From: Streptomyces aureocirculatus | GTDB taxonomy: Bacteria; Actinomycetota; Actinomycetes; Streptomycetales; Streptomycetaceae | Direction: 5' to 3' | Length of the DNA: 64,000 nucleotides | Assembly (NCBI RefSeq): GCF_000720475.1 | Contig: NZ_JOAP01000005.1 | Span: 310,001 to 374,000 of the forward strand | In this document: positions 34,762-43,723 of the stretch, piece after piece | Layout of the letters: every line of letters begins with the position of its first letter | Position numbering within the stretch: position 1 is the stretch's first letter | Translations under genes and position numbers: made by a program | The notes under the pieces: model-generated | What the model was told of the DNA's origin: nothing | What the model saw: the letters and a program-made list of their open reading frames with translations, nothing else | Databases searched by the model: none

Positions 34762-35991
34762 CTAACCGCCGAACTCCTGCAGACCCTTGAGCGCCTGCTC
34801 AAGCAGCGCCTGACGGCCGTCGAGCTCCCTCTGGAGCTTGTCCGCCCTGGAGCTGTTGCCCGCGGCGCGCGCCGTCTCGATCTGGCCCTGGAGCTTGTCG
34901 ACGGCGGCCTGGAGCTGGCCCGTGAGGCCCTCGGCCCGAGCCCGCGCCTCCGGGTTGGTCCGGCGCCACTCGGCCTCCTCGGACTCCTGCAGCGCCCGCT
35001 CCACCGCGTGCATCCGGCCCTCGACCTTCGGGCGGGCGTCACGCGGGACATGGCCGATGGCCTCCCAGCGCTCGTTGAGGGAACGGAAGGCCGCGCGGGC
35101 CGCCTTCAGATCCGTCACCGGGACGAGCTTCTCGGCCTCCTCGGCCAGCTCCTCCTTCAGCTTCAGGTTCTCCGACTGCTCGGCGTCGCGCTCCGCGAAC
35201 ACCGAGCTGCGGGCGGCGAAGAAGACGTCCTGGGCGCCGCGGAAGCGGTTCCACAGGTCGTCCTCGTGCTCGCGCTGGGCACGGCCCGCGGCCTTCCAGT
35301 CGGACATCAGCTCCCGGTACCGCGCGGCCGTGGGGCCCCAGTCCGTCGAGCCCGAGAGCGCCTCGGCCTCGGCGACCAGCTTCTCCTTAACCTTGCGGGC
35401 GTCCTCGCGCTGCGCGTCGAGCGAGGCGAAGTGGGCCTTGCGGCGCTTGGAGAACGCCGAACGGGCGTGCGAGAAGCGGTGCCAGAGCTCGTCGTCGGAC
35501 TTCCGGTCGAGGCGGGGCAGGCCCTTCCAGGTGTCCACCAGGGCCCGCAGCCGCTCGCCCGCCGCACGCCACTGCTCGCTCTGCGCCAGCTCCTCGGCCT
35601 CGGCGACCAGGGCCTCCTTGGAGTGCCGTGCCTCGTCCGACTGCTTGGCCTTCTGGGCCTTGCGCTCCTCACGGCGCGCCTCGACGGTCTCGACCAGTTG
35701 GTCGAGGCGCTTGCCGAGGGCGGCCAGATCACCGACGGCGTGCGCCTCGTCGACCTGCTGGCGCAGATGGTCGATGGCGGTCGTCGCGTCCTTCGCCGAC
35801 AGATCGGTCGTCTTCACCCGGCGCTCGAGAAGTCCGATCTCGACGACCAGACCGTCGTACTTGCGCTCGAAATAGGCCAGGGCCTCGTCGGGAGATCCTG
35901 CCTGCCACGAACCGACCACTCGCTCGCCGTCGGCCGTACGCACGTACACGGTCCCCGTCTCGTCGACGCGGCCCCACGGGTCGCTGCTCAC
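34762..35991 (-). CDS. DUF349 coiled-coil protein
   Basis: 409 residues, largely helical, with at least three DUF349 units, each a charged three-helix repeat (blocks ending WKGLPRLDRKSDDELWHRF, WKAAGRAQREHEDDLWNRF, WEAIGHVPRDARPKVEGRM). An N-terminal beta domain starts VSSDPWGRVDETGTVYV. DUF349 proteins are widespread in actinobacteria; their role is unknown, with nucleic-acid or ribosome association suspected. GTG 35991 follows GGAGGAGG. Strong coiled coil throughout. Confidence 0.9.
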   Translation of the reverse strand: MSSDPWGRVDETGTVYVRTADGERVVGSWQAGSPDEALAYFERKYDGLVVEIGLLERRVKTTDLSAKDATTAIDHLRQQVDEAHAVGDLAALGKRLDQLVETVEARREERKAQKAKQSDEARHSKEALVAEAEELAQSEQWRAAGERLRALVDTWKGLPRLDRKSDDELWHRFSHARSAFSKRRKAHFASLDAQREDARKVKEKLVAEAEALSGSTDWGPTAARYRELMSDWKAAGRAQREHEDDLWNRFRGAQDVFFAARSSVFAERDAEQSENLKLKEELAEEAEKLVPVTDLKAARAAFRSLNERWEAIGHVPRDARPKVEGRMHAVERALQESEEAEWRRTNPEARARAEGLTGQLQAAVDKLQGQIETARAAGNSSRADKLQRELDGRQALLEQALKGLQEFGG

Positions 35992-36124
35992 AGCGCCTCC
36001 TCCACATGATGCCTGCGCAGGGCCACAGACCCCCGGCATCGTCCACAGTTTCGTCACCGCCAACATAGGCGACCGGCGGGGATGCTGTCCGCATCCAGCG
36101 CGAGCGAAATTCACCCGCCGGAGG

Positions 36125-36952
36125 TCAGGACTTGCGGACGGTGGCCTTGTCGATGACGACCGTCGCGTTCGGGGTGCCGTCGCCCTGCCCACTGCTCTCA
36201 CCTGCGGCGGCGATCTTCTTGAGCACCTTCATGCCGTCGTCGGAGATCGTTCCGAACGGGGTGTAGTCGGGCGGCAGCTTGCTGTCCTGGTAGACGAGGA
36301 AGAACTGGCTGCCGCCGGTGTCACGGCCCTGCTTCTTCTGTGCGTTGTACCGGTTGGCCATGGCGACCGTGCCCGCGGGATAGACGCCGCCGCGCAGCCG
36401 CTCGTCCTTCAGGTTCTCGTCCGGAAGGGAGTACCCGGGGTCGCCCTCACCGGTGCCCTTGGGGTCACCGCACTGCAGGACGTTGACGTTGCCCGCGGTG
36501 AGGCGGTGGCACGTGGTGTGGTCCAGGTAGCCCTTGTCGACCAGGAAGTCGAACGAGTTGACGGTGTGCGGGGCCTTCGCCGCGTCCAGGTCGATGCCGA
36601 TGTCGCCGCACGTGGTGCTCAGCTTCATCGCGTACGAAGCCGACTTGTCGACGGTGAGCGCCGGCTCCTTCTTGAAGCTCATCGGCTTGATCTTGCCCGG
36701 CGCGGCCTTCCGGCAGGGGTCCCCGGGCTTGCTCGGCGTCGCCTCGGGTGCCGCGTCGTCCTTCGTCGAGCCGCCGTCGTCGAAGGCGCCGGCCGCGTAC
36801 GAGACCGCTCCGCCCGCCACGACCACCGCGAGCGCACCCGCGATCACCGCGTTGCGCATCCGCCGCCGGCGCTGCGCGGCCTCCCGCCGCTCCTGCTGCC
36901 GCAAGAACTTCTCCCGCGCGAGCTGCTTGCGCCGCTGTTCCTGGCTGACCAC
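36125..36952 (-). CDS. Membrane-anchored cyclophilin-type peptidylprolyl isomerase
   Basis: 275 residues. A very basic N-terminus (RRKQLAREKFLRQQERREA) precedes one transmembrane helix (VIAGALAVVVAGGAVSYAAG) and a Pro/Asp-rich linker, so the catalytic domain is outside the membrane. The cyclophilin domain has HTVNSFDFLV, CHRL in place of FHRV, GDPKGTG and GGSQFFLVY. It should catalyse cis-trans isomerisation of X-Pro bonds in secreted proteins. GTG 36952 follows AAGGAG. Divergent from the MBL gene. Confidence 0.93.
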   Translation of the reverse strand: MVSQEQRRKQLAREKFLRQQERREAAQRRRRMRNAVIAGALAVVVAGGAVSYAAGAFDDGGSTKDDAAPEATPSKPGDPCRKAAPGKIKPMSFKKEPALTVDKSASYAMKLSTTCGDIGIDLDAAKAPHTVNSFDFLVDKGYLDHTTCHRLTAGNVNVLQCGDPKGTGEGDPGYSLPDENLKDERLRGGVYPAGTVAMANRYNAQKKQGRDTGGSQFFLVYQDSKLPPDYTPFGTISDDGMKVLKKIAAAGESSGQGDGTPNATVVIDKATVRKS

Positions 36953-37129
36953 CGGGGGACTCCTTGTGCGTCTCGTCGTACGTCTCGGTACGTCTGGGTT
37001 AGCCCCGTACCGTATACGGGTTGGCTGTGGAATCGGCAGCGCCGGTAGGCTCTGATCTGCCGCAATCTCCGCTGCCACCGCCGCCGGACGACACAGCCAC
37101 CTCCACCGGACGACAAACGAAGGACGATC

Positions 37130-37843
37130 GTGCTCATTGCCGGGTTTCCCGCCGGGGCCTGGGGCACCAACTGCTACCTGGTCGCCCCCGCCGCGGGCGA
37201 GGAGTGCGTGATCATCGACCCGGGGCACCAGGCCACCGAGGGAGTCGAGGAAGCGCTCAGGAAGCATCGGCTCAAGCCCGTCGCCGTCATCCTCACGCAC
37301 GGCCACATCGACCACGTCGCCTCGGTCGTGCCGGTCTGCGGCGCGCATGACGTCCCCGCGTGGATCCACCCCGAGGACCGGTACATGATGAGCGACCCGG
37401 AGAAGGCACTCGGCCGCTCCATCGGGATGCCGCTCATGGGCGAGCTGACGATCGGGGAGCCCGACGACGTGCGGGAGCTGACGGACGGCTCCCGCCTGGA
37501 GCTGGCCGGGCTCGACTTCTCCGTCGCGCACGCGCCGGGGCATACGAAGGGGTCGGTGACGTTCAGGATGCCCGAGGCCGCCGACATCCCGTCGGTCTTC
37601 TTCTCGGGTGACCTGCTGTTCGCCGGCTCCATCGGACGCACCGATCTGCCCGGCGGATCGCACCCCGAGATCCTCGAGTCGCTCGGCCGCGTGTGCCTGC
37701 CGCTCGACGACTCGACCGTGGTGCTGTCGGGCCACGGCCCCCAGACGACCATCGGCCAGGAGCGCGCCACCAACCCGTATCTGCGGCAGGTGGCCGCCGG
37801 CCTGGGCGCGGACGGCACGTCCGCCCCACGACGAGGAATGTGA
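37130..37843 (+). CDS. Metallo-beta-lactamase fold hydrolase, glyoxalase II-like
   Basis: 237 residues with the metal-binding THGHIDH (HxHxDH) followed by His in HAPGHTKGS, Asp in FSGDLLF, and the final His in LSGHGPQTT. This is the glyoxalase II/persulfide-dioxygenase branch of the fold; substrate uncertain. GTG 37130 follows GAAGGA. It lies immediately upstream of hisS (14 bp) and is probably co-transcribed with it. Confidence 0.9.
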   Translation: MLIAGFPAGAWGTNCYLVAPAAGEECVIIDPGHQATEGVEEALRKHRLKPVAVILTHGHIDHVASVVPVCGAHDVPAWIHPEDRYMMSDPEKALGRSIGMPLMGELTIGEPDDVRELTDGSRLELAGLDFSVAHAPGHTKGSVTFRMPEAADIPSVFFSGDLLFAGSIGRTDLPGGSHPEILESLGRVCLPLDDSTVVLSGHGPQTTIGQERATNPYLRQVAAGLGADGTSAPRRGM

Positions 37844-37857
37844 CGAGAGAACCCCCA

Positions 37858-39126
37858 GTGAGCACCTTCAAGGCCCCCAAGGGCACCTACGACCTGCTGC
37901 CGCCGGACTCCGCGACCTATCTCGCGGTACGCGACGCCATCGCGACGCCGCTGCGCAACTCCGGATACGGCTACGTCGAGACGCCCGGCTTCGAGAACGT
38001 CGAGCTGTTCGCGCGCGGTGTCGGCGAGTCGACCGACATCGTCAACAAGGAGATGTACGCCTTCACGACACGCGGAGGGGACCAGCTCGCCCTGCGCCCC
38101 GAAGGCACCGCCTCCGTGCTGCGCGCCGCTCTCGAAGGCAACCTGCACAAGTCCGGCAACCTCCCGGTCAAGCTCTGGTACTCGGGCTCGTACTACCGCT
38201 ACGAACGCCCGCAGAAGGGTCGCTACCGTCACTTCTCGCAGGTCGGCGCGGAGGCCATCGGTGCCGAGGACCCGGCGCTCGACGCCGAGCTGATCATCCT
38301 CGCCGACCAGGCGTACCGCGCCCTCGGCCTGAAGGAGTTCCGCATCCTGCTGAACTCCCTCGGCGACAAGGAGTGCCGTCCCGTCTACCGCGCCGCCCTC
38401 CAGGACTTCCTGCGCGGACTCGACCTGGACGAGGAGACACGTCGGCGTATCGACATCAACCCGCTGCGCGTCCTGGACGACAAGCGCGCCGAGGTGCAGA
38501 AGCAGCTCGTGGGCGCGCCCATGCTGCGCGACTATCTGTGCGACGCCTGCAAGGACTACCACGAGCAGGTGCGTGAGCTCCTGACCGCGCAGGGCGTCCG
38601 TTACGAGGACGACCCGAAGCTGGTCCGCGGCCTCGACTACTACACGCGCACCACCTTCGAGTTCGTCCACGACGGCCTGGGCTCGCAGTCCGCGGTCGGC
38701 GGCGGCGGGCGCTACGACGGCCTCTCCGAGATGATCGGCGGGCCCGCGCTGCCGTCCGTGGGCTGGGCGCTCGGCGTCGACCGCACGGTGCTCGCCCTTC
38801 AGGCCGAGGGCATCACGCTCGACCTGCCCGCGGCCACCAGCGTGTTCGCGGTGCCCCTCGGCGACGAGGCGCGGCGGGTCCTGTTCGCCAAGGTGACGGA
38901 GCTGCGCCGGGCCGGGATCGCCGCGGACTTCTCCTACGGCGGCAAGGGCCTCAAGGGCGCCATGAAGAACGCGAACCGCAGCGGCGCGCGCTACGCCGTC
39001 GTCGCCGGTGAGCGCGACCTCGCCGAGGGCGTCGTCCAGCTCAAGGACATGGAGTCCGGGGAGCAGGAGGCGCTGGCGGTGGAGGAGTTCGTCGCGGTCC
39101 TGAAGGAGAAGCTGAAGCGCGCCTAG
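37858..39126 (+). CDS. hisS: Histidyl-tRNA synthetase
   Basis: 422-residue class II synthetase that charges tRNA-His. Motif 2 is [14 protein letters not shown], histidine-specific loops are [13 protein letters not shown] and GGGGRYDGL, and the C-terminal anticodon-binding domain follows. GTG 37858 was chosen for the conserved [15 protein letters not shown] start. No T-box leader is possible because the gene is directly behind the MBL gene. Confidence 0.96.
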   Translation: MSTFKAPKGTYDLLPPDSATYLAVRDAIATPLRNSGYGYVETPGFENVELFARGVGESTDIVNKEMYAFTTRGGDQLALRPEGTASVLRAALEGNLHKSGNLPVKLWYSGSYYRYERPQKGRYRHFSQVGAEAIGAEDPALDAELIILADQAYRALGLKEFRILLNSLGDKECRPVYRAALQDFLRGLDLDEETRRRIDINPLRVLDDKRAEVQKQLVGAPMLRDYLCDACKDYHEQVRELLTAQGVRYEDDPKLVRGLDYYTRTTFEFVHDGLGSQSAVGGGGRYDGLSEMIGGPALPSVGWALGVDRTVLALQAEGITLDLPAATSVFAVPLGDEARRVLFAKVTELRRAGIAADFSYGGKGLKGAMKNANRSGARYAVVAGERDLAEGVVQLKDMESGEQEALAVEEFVAVLKEKLKRA

Positions 39127-39150
39127 CGGGGCCGACTTTTTCGGCTCGGT

Positions 39151-39177
39151 GGGGGCGGGGCCTTGGGTCCCGCCCCC
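39151..39177. terminator. Terminator between hisS and the response regulator
   Basis: A perfect 9-bp stem (39151-39159 with 39169-39177) around a 9-nt loop; a smaller GCCGA/TCGGC hairpin with a T-rich loop lies at 39131-39145. The flanking genes converge. Confidence 0.65.
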
Positions 39178-39190
39178 TCGGCGTGCGCGC

Positions 39191-39814
39191 TCAGTCCAGG
39201 ACGCCCAGGCGCAGCGCATGCGTCACCGCTGCTGTCCTGTCGGTCACCTCCAGCTTGCCGAACACGCGCAGCAGATGCGTCTTCACCGTCGACTCGCCGA
39301 TGTGCAGCCGACGGCCGATCTCGGCGTTCGTGCAGCCCTCCGCGACGAGGCGCAGGACTGCCGTCTCCCGTTCCGACAGGCGCGGCCGCTCCGGTCTTGC
39401 GCGCAACTGGTCCACCAGGCGGGCCGCCACCGACGGGGCGAGGACGGTCTCGCCGCGCGCCGCCGCACGCACCGCTTCGGCCAGCTCGCCGCGGGCCAGG
39501 TCCTTGAGGAGATAGCCCGCCGCGCCCGCCTCGACCGCCCGCAGGATGTCCCGGTCCGTCTCGTACGTCGTCAGGACGATGATCCGGCACGGCAGGCCCG
39601 CCGCCGTCATCCTGACGATCGCGTCCGCGCCGTCGCCGCCGGGCATCCGCAGGTCCATCAGGACGATGTCCGGGCGCAGTTGGGCGGCGAGCGCCTCGGC
39701 CTGCGGTCCGTTCGCGGCCTCGGCGACGACGTCCAGGTCGGGTTCGGCGCTGAGCATGGCGCGCAGGCCCTCCCTGACCACCGGGTGGTCGTCGGCGAGC
39801 AGGACACGGATCAC
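39191..39814 (-). CDS. NarL/LuxR-type response regulator
   Basis: 207 residues: receiver domain with acidic DD (LLADDHPVV), phosphoacceptor Asp in IVLMDLRMPGGDG and Lys in YLLKDLARGE, then a LuxR helix-turn-helix (LSERETAVLRLVAEGCTNAEIGRRLHIGEST). It should bind DNA when phosphorylated by the kinase encoded just upstream, with which it overlaps by GTGA. Probable targets include its own ABC transporter operon, by context. Confidence 0.95.
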   Translation of the reverse strand: MIRVLLADDHPVVREGLRAMLSAEPDLDVVAEAANGPQAEALAAQLRPDIVLMDLRMPGGDGADAIVRMTAAGLPCRIIVLTTYETDRDILRAVEAGAAGYLLKDLARGELAEAVRAAARGETVLAPSVAARLVDQLRARPERPRLSERETAVLRLVAEGCTNAEIGRRLHIGESTVKTHLLRVFGKLEVTDRTAAVTHALRLGVLD

Positions 39815-41190
39815 GGCGCGGTCCTTTCGGTGCCCGGGGCAGGGGCGGGCGCTCCACGGGGGTGCGGGGGCCGGTGGTCCTGGTCCGGGTGCTGCGGCAG
39901 CGGCAGTCGTACGGTGACCGTCGTGCCGTCCGGGCCGCTGGTCACGTCGGCCGTGCCGCTGACCTCCGCCGCGCGCGTCCGCAGTCCCGGCAGCCCGAAA
40001 CCCGCCTGGCGCACCCCGGTGTCGAAGCCGCGGCCGGTGTCGCGGACCGCCAGTGTGAGGGCGCCAGGGCGGTAGTCGAGCGTGACCCGCACCCCGGCGT
40101 CGGGGCCCGCGTGCTTCGCCACGTTGGTCAGCGCTTCCTGGCAGGCGCGCAGGGCCACGACCTCCAGGGCGGGAGGCAGCGCCTGTGCCGTTCCGGTGAC
40201 CGTGACGGCGGCGCCGTGGCGGGCGGCCACCCGGTGCAGGGCGTCCGGGAGCGAGCCGCCGTCCAGGTCGGCCGGTGCGCGCCCGGCCACCAGGGAGCGG
40301 GCCTCCGCGAGGTTCTGCCGGGCGGTGGCCTGCATCAGCTCCAGGTGCCTGCGGGCCGCGCGCACATCGTGCTCCAGCTCCGCCTCGACGGCCTGGCCGA
40401 GCATCAGCAGACTGGTGAAGCCCTGGGCGAGGGTGTCGTGGATCTCGCGGGACATGCGCTCGCGCTCGTCGAGGGCACCGCGCTCGGCGGAGAGCCGGGC
40501 CACTTCCTCGCGGCTCGCGTCGAGCTCCGCGATCAGATCGGCCCGCTCCTGGCTCTGCGCGATGATCCGGATGATCCAGGAGCCGAGCGCCGTGCCGAAG
40601 ACCAGGGACACCGCCGCGCCCACGGAGTTCAGGAAGATGTCCTGTGCATCCGGCCGCCACAGCAGCGCCCAGCCAGCCACCGGCGCCACGTTGATCACGG
40701 CCACCGTCACGACGGCGTGCGGCAGCCGCAGCGCGATGAAGCACTGCGGCACCAGCGCGAACGTCAGCAGCCGCGTCTCGGTGACGAACGCGCCGGTCGC
40801 CACGAACAGGGCCGCGGTGACGACGAAGTGGCGTACGGCCCTGCGCTCGTCGGCGCCCTCGGAGATCAGGACCCGACGCCCGTCGACCACGTACCAGACA
40901 AGGAGCAGGACGATCAGCGCGGCGGACGCCGCCCGGGCCGCGGTGCCCGGGCCCTCGGCGGTGAGCGCGAGGACGAGGGCGCCGACCCACACCACGGCGA
41001 AGTAGCAGTCCCAGATCAGAAAGCTGCGGTCCCACAGGTTCTCGCCGCGCGGCCCCGGCGCCGGGCCGACCGGTCCGTGTGGCCCGGGTACCGAGCCGAC
41101 CCGTCCGTGTGGTCCGGGCGCCGGGCCGACTCGTCCGTGTGGTCCGGGCGCGGGGCCGTCCCATCCGCGCCGGACGGGCGCCCCGCTCAT
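39811..41190 (-). CDS. Sensor histidine kinase (HisKA_3 type)
   Basis: 459 residues. A proline/glycine-rich N-terminus with three to four copies of GPAPGPHGRV precedes about six transmembrane helices (residues 55-210) with only short loops, so it probably senses membrane or envelope stress. The H-box is SREIHDTLAQGFTSLL; the ATP-binding domain has EALTNVAKHA and DTGRGFD. The gene overlaps both the regulator and the permease gene by 4 bp. Confidence 0.93.
   Translation of the reverse strand: MSGAPVRRGWDGPAPGPHGRVGPAPGPHGRVGSVPGPHGPVGPAPGPRGENLWDRSFLIWDCYFAVVWVGALVLALTAEGPGTAARAASAALIVLLLVWYVVDGRRVLISEGADERRAVRHFVVTAALFVATGAFVTETRLLTFALVPQCFIALRLPHAVVTVAVINVAPVAGWALLWRPDAQDIFLNSVGAAVSLVFGTALGSWIIRIIAQSQERADLIAELDASREEVARLSAERGALDERERMSREIHDTLAQGFTSLLMLGQAVEAELEHDVRAARRHLELMQATARQNLAEARSLVAGRAPADLDGGSLPDALHRVAARHGAAVTVTGTAQALPPALEVVALRACQEALTNVAKHAGPDAGVRVTLDYRPGALTLAVRDTGRGFDTGVRQAGFGLPGLRTRAAEVSGTADVTSGPDGTTVTVRLPLPQHPDQDHRPPHPRGAPAPAPGTERTAP
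41052..41158 (-). repeat. 30-bp tandem repeat in the histidine kinase N-terminus
   Basis: Units sharing GTCCGTGTGG recur every 30 bp (at about 41072, 41102 and 41132, with a degenerate fourth). They encode the GPAPGPHGRV repeats before the first membrane helix. Confidence 0.8.
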
Positions 41191-42035
41191 CCGTCGCGCC
41201 GGCTCTTCCAGCGAAAGGTCCCCAGACACAGCACCAATCCTCCGACGCACCAGGCGCTGAGCACCAGGGCGATGCGTCCGTACTCCCAACTCCCCGCCTG
41301 TTCGAGGACCTGCGCCGACTCCGGCAGGAACACTCCGCGGAAGCCCTGGCACATCCACTTGAGCGGGAACAGGGCACCGAGCGTCAGCATCCAGTCCGGA
41401 ACCGTGTCGATGGCTATATAGACGCCGGAGATGAACTGCAGCACCAGGAAGGGCAGGACGACCACGGACGAGGCGCTGCGGCCGGAGCGCGGCACGCTGC
41501 TGACCGCGACGCCGAGCAGCGCACAGCCGGTCAGGCCGAGCACGAAGATCCAGGCGAAGGTGAGCCATTTCTCCGGGGACGTCGGCAGGTCCAGGTCGAA
41601 CACCGTCGCACCGACGGCGAGCAGCACCGCGGTCTCCAGGACGCCGGTGACCAGGACCAGCCAGACCTTGCCGAGGAAGTACGCGGTCGGCGGCATCGGG
41701 GTGCCGCGCAGCCTGCGCAGCACATGCTCGTCGCGCTCCATGGCGATGGCGATGCCGAGCGACTGGAAGCTGATGGACATGATGCCCGCACCGATCATCG
41801 CGGCGACATAGAGCTGGGAGGCGGTGACGCCCGCGCCCGCCACGTCGTCCTTGAAGATCGACGCGAACAGGAAGAGCAGCACCACCGGGAACGCGAACGT
41901 GAACACGCCCTGCTCACGCTGGCGGAAGAACTGCTTCACCTCCAGCGCGCCCTGCTGCCAGCCCACCGACCAGGCCCCTGGCAGGCGCTCGGCGGGGGCC
42001 GATCGGGGCGTGCCGCGCGTCGGCGTCGTGGTCAT
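41187..42035 (-). CDS. ABC-2 type transporter permease
   Basis: 282 residues with six hydrophobic segments (FTFAFPVVLLFLFASIF, ISFQSLGIAIAM, VWLVLVTGVLETAVLLAVG, LTFAWIFVLGLTGCALLGVAV, VVVLPFLVLQFISGVYIAI, IALVLSAWCVGGLVLCLG), as in drug/lipid export ABC-2 permeases. It overlaps the ATPase gene and the kinase gene by 4 bp each. Substrate unknown. Confidence 0.92.
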   Translation of the reverse strand: MTTTPTRGTPRSAPAERLPGAWSVGWQQGALEVKQFFRQREQGVFTFAFPVVLLFLFASIFKDDVAGAGVTASQLYVAAMIGAGIMSISFQSLGIAIAMERDEHVLRRLRGTPMPPTAYFLGKVWLVLVTGVLETAVLLAVGATVFDLDLPTSPEKWLTFAWIFVLGLTGCALLGVAVSSVPRSGRSASSVVVLPFLVLQFISGVYIAIDTVPDWMLTLGALFPLKWMCQGFRGVFLPESAQVLEQAGSWEYGRIALVLSAWCVGGLVLCLGTFRWKSRRDG

Positions 42036-42898
42036 CGCTCGTCCTCCTGTCCGGTCAGACGGAGATAGACGTCCTCCAGGCTGGGGCGGCCGACCTTCAG
42101 GCCGGGGATCTCGCCGCCGAAGCGGCTCATGAGCTCCGCGACGGTTCTGGTCGGGGTCGTCGTCCGGATCTCACGCGGCGTGCCGTCGGGGTCGGTCCAC
42201 TCCACCCTGGCCTCGGAGCCGTACCTTCGGCGCAGCCCCGCCGGATCGCCCTCGGCGACCACCCGGCCCGCGGCGATCACCACGAGACGGTCGGCGAGCG
42301 CCTCGGCCTCCTGGAGGTAGTGCGTGGTGAGGACGACCGTGGTGCCCTCGCCCGCGAGCCGCCGGACGACGTCCCAGAACTGGCGGCGGGCGGCCGGGTC
42401 GAAGCCCGTCGTCGGCTCGTCGAGCAGCAGCAGGCACGGCCCGCCGATGATGCCGAGCGCCACGTCGAGGCGGCGCCGCTGCCCGCCCGAGAGCGCCTTG
42501 ATCCGGCTGTCCGCCTTCTCCTGGAGGCCGACCAGCGCGATCACGTCCCGCACCGGGCGCGGCCGCGGGTAGTAGCCCGCGAAGTGGCTGACCGTCTCGC
42601 GGACCGTGAGCTCGGCGGGCGCCGACTCGTCCTGCCAGACGATGCCGACGCGGGCACGCCAGGCACGGTCCGCCGTCGCCGGGTCGGCGCCCAGGACGGA
42701 CACCTCGCCCTCGTCCCGGGTGCGGTGGCCCTGGAGGATCTCCACGGTCGTGGACTTGCCCGCGCCGTTCGGCCCGAGAATGCCGAAGATCTCGCCGTGC
42801 CGCACCGCCAGATCGACGCCGTCCACCGCCGGCACGGGCCCGTACCTCTTGCGCAGCCCCCGGACGTCGACGGCGAGTCGGCTCGCTGCTGTCGTCAT
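42032..42898 (-). CDS. ABC transporter ATP-binding protein (DrrA/CcmA type)
   Basis: 288 residues: Walker A GPNGAGKST, Q-loop QDESAP, signature LSGGQRRRL, Walker B LLLLDEPTTGFD, and the C-terminal extension typical of ABC-2 drug exporters. With the adjacent permease it forms an exporter. It is first of the ABC-permease-kinase-regulator operon. ATG 42898 was chosen because the fold starts at ALVDVRGLRKRYG shortly after it. Confidence 0.95.
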   Translation of the reverse strand: MTTAASRLAVDVRGLRKRYGPVPAVDGVDLAVRHGEIFGILGPNGAGKSTTVEILQGHRTRDEGEVSVLGADPATADRAWRARVGIVWQDESAPAELTVRETVSHFAGYYPRPRPVRDVIALVGLQEKADSRIKALSGGQRRRLDVALGIIGGPCLLLLDEPTTGFDPAARRQFWDVVRRLAGEGTTVVLTTHYLQEAEALADRLVVIAAGRVVAEGDPAGLRRRYGSEARVEWTDPDGTPREIRTTTPTRTVAELMSRFGGEIPGLKVGRPSLEDVYLRLTGQEDER

Positions 42899-43033
42899 GA
42901 CATCGAGCGTCCCGTCCCGGCGAACAACGGGGGACCCCCATACGTACCTGCTTTTGTCCACCGAACGGTGGACACACAGGCACGTACGGCACAATGACCC
43001 TGCCCGCAGGCCACTCACGAGCGACGGAACGGC

Positions 43034-43678
43034 GTGATGAGCAAAACGATGTCAGTGAAGGACGGTGCCGAGGCCGGCGACGACCGCGCGGACGCCCCCG
43101 GGGCGGTCGGCGGCAGCCGGGGGCTCGCGCTGTTGCTGGTGATCACCGGCGCGGCCGGACTGCTCGCCTCCTGGATCATCACGCTCGACAAGTTCGAGCT
43201 CCTGAAGGACCCCAACTTCCAGCCGGGATGCAGCATCAACCCGGTCGTCGCCTGCGGCAGCATCATGAAGAGCGACCAGGCGGAGGCGTTCGGCTTCCCG
43301 AACCCGATGCTGGGCCTCGCGGCGTACGCCGTCGTCATCTGCGTCGGCATGAGCCTGCTCGGCCGCGCCCGCTTCCCGCGCTGGTACTGGCTGACGCTCA
43401 ACGCGGGCACGCTCTTCGGCGTGGGTTTCTGCACCTGGCTGCAGTTCCAGTCGCTCTACCGCATCAACGCCCTGTGCCTGTGGTGCTGCCTGGCGTGGGT
43501 CGCCACCATCCTGATGTTCTGGTACGTCACGTCCTTCAATGTCCGCCACGGCTTCCTGCCCGCACCGGGCTGGCTGAAGACCTTCTTCGAGGACTTCACG
43601 TGGGCGCTTCCGGTCATGCACGTAGGCGTCATCGCGGTGCTGATCTTCACGCGCTGGGGTTCCGACCTCTGGATCTGA
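43034..43678 (+). CDS. Vitamin K epoxide reductase family protein
   Basis: 214 residues (ATG 43037 is the alternative start). Five or so transmembrane helices; the redox centre CLWC is in NALCLWCCLAW, and the loop cysteines are in GCSINPVVACGS. Bacterial VKORs re-oxidise thiol oxidases in place of DsbB, so this enzyme probably recycles a secreted DsbA-like partner using menaquinone. The partner is not adjacent. Divergent from the ABC operon; rarA follows after 45 bp. Confidence 0.92.
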   Translation: MMSKTMSVKDGAEAGDDRADAPGAVGGSRGLALLLVITGAAGLLASWIITLDKFELLKDPNFQPGCSINPVVACGSIMKSDQAEAFGFPNPMLGLAAYAVVICVGMSLLGRARFPRWYWLTLNAGTLFGVGFCTWLQFQSLYRINALCLWCCLAWVATILMFWYVTSFNVRHGFLPAPGWLKTFFEDFTWALPVMHVGVIAVLIFTRWGSDLWI

Positions 43679-43710
43679 GGCGGGCGGAGCCGGTTGTCAG
43701 TGGGGTGGCA

Positions 43711-43716
43711 TAGGGT
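43711..43716 (+). promoter_or_regulatory. -10 box TAGGGT before leaderless rarA
   Basis: TAGGGT ends 7 nt before GTG 43724, with no Shine-Dalgarno. The in-frame TTG at 43694 lies upstream of the box and is therefore not the start. Confidence 0.6.
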
Positions 43717-43723
43717 TTTCGAC

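Noticed and set aside
43694..43723. Extending rarA to the TTG at 43694
   Set aside because: A consensus TAGGGT box at 43711-43716 lies inside this extension, which makes GTG 43724 the better start.
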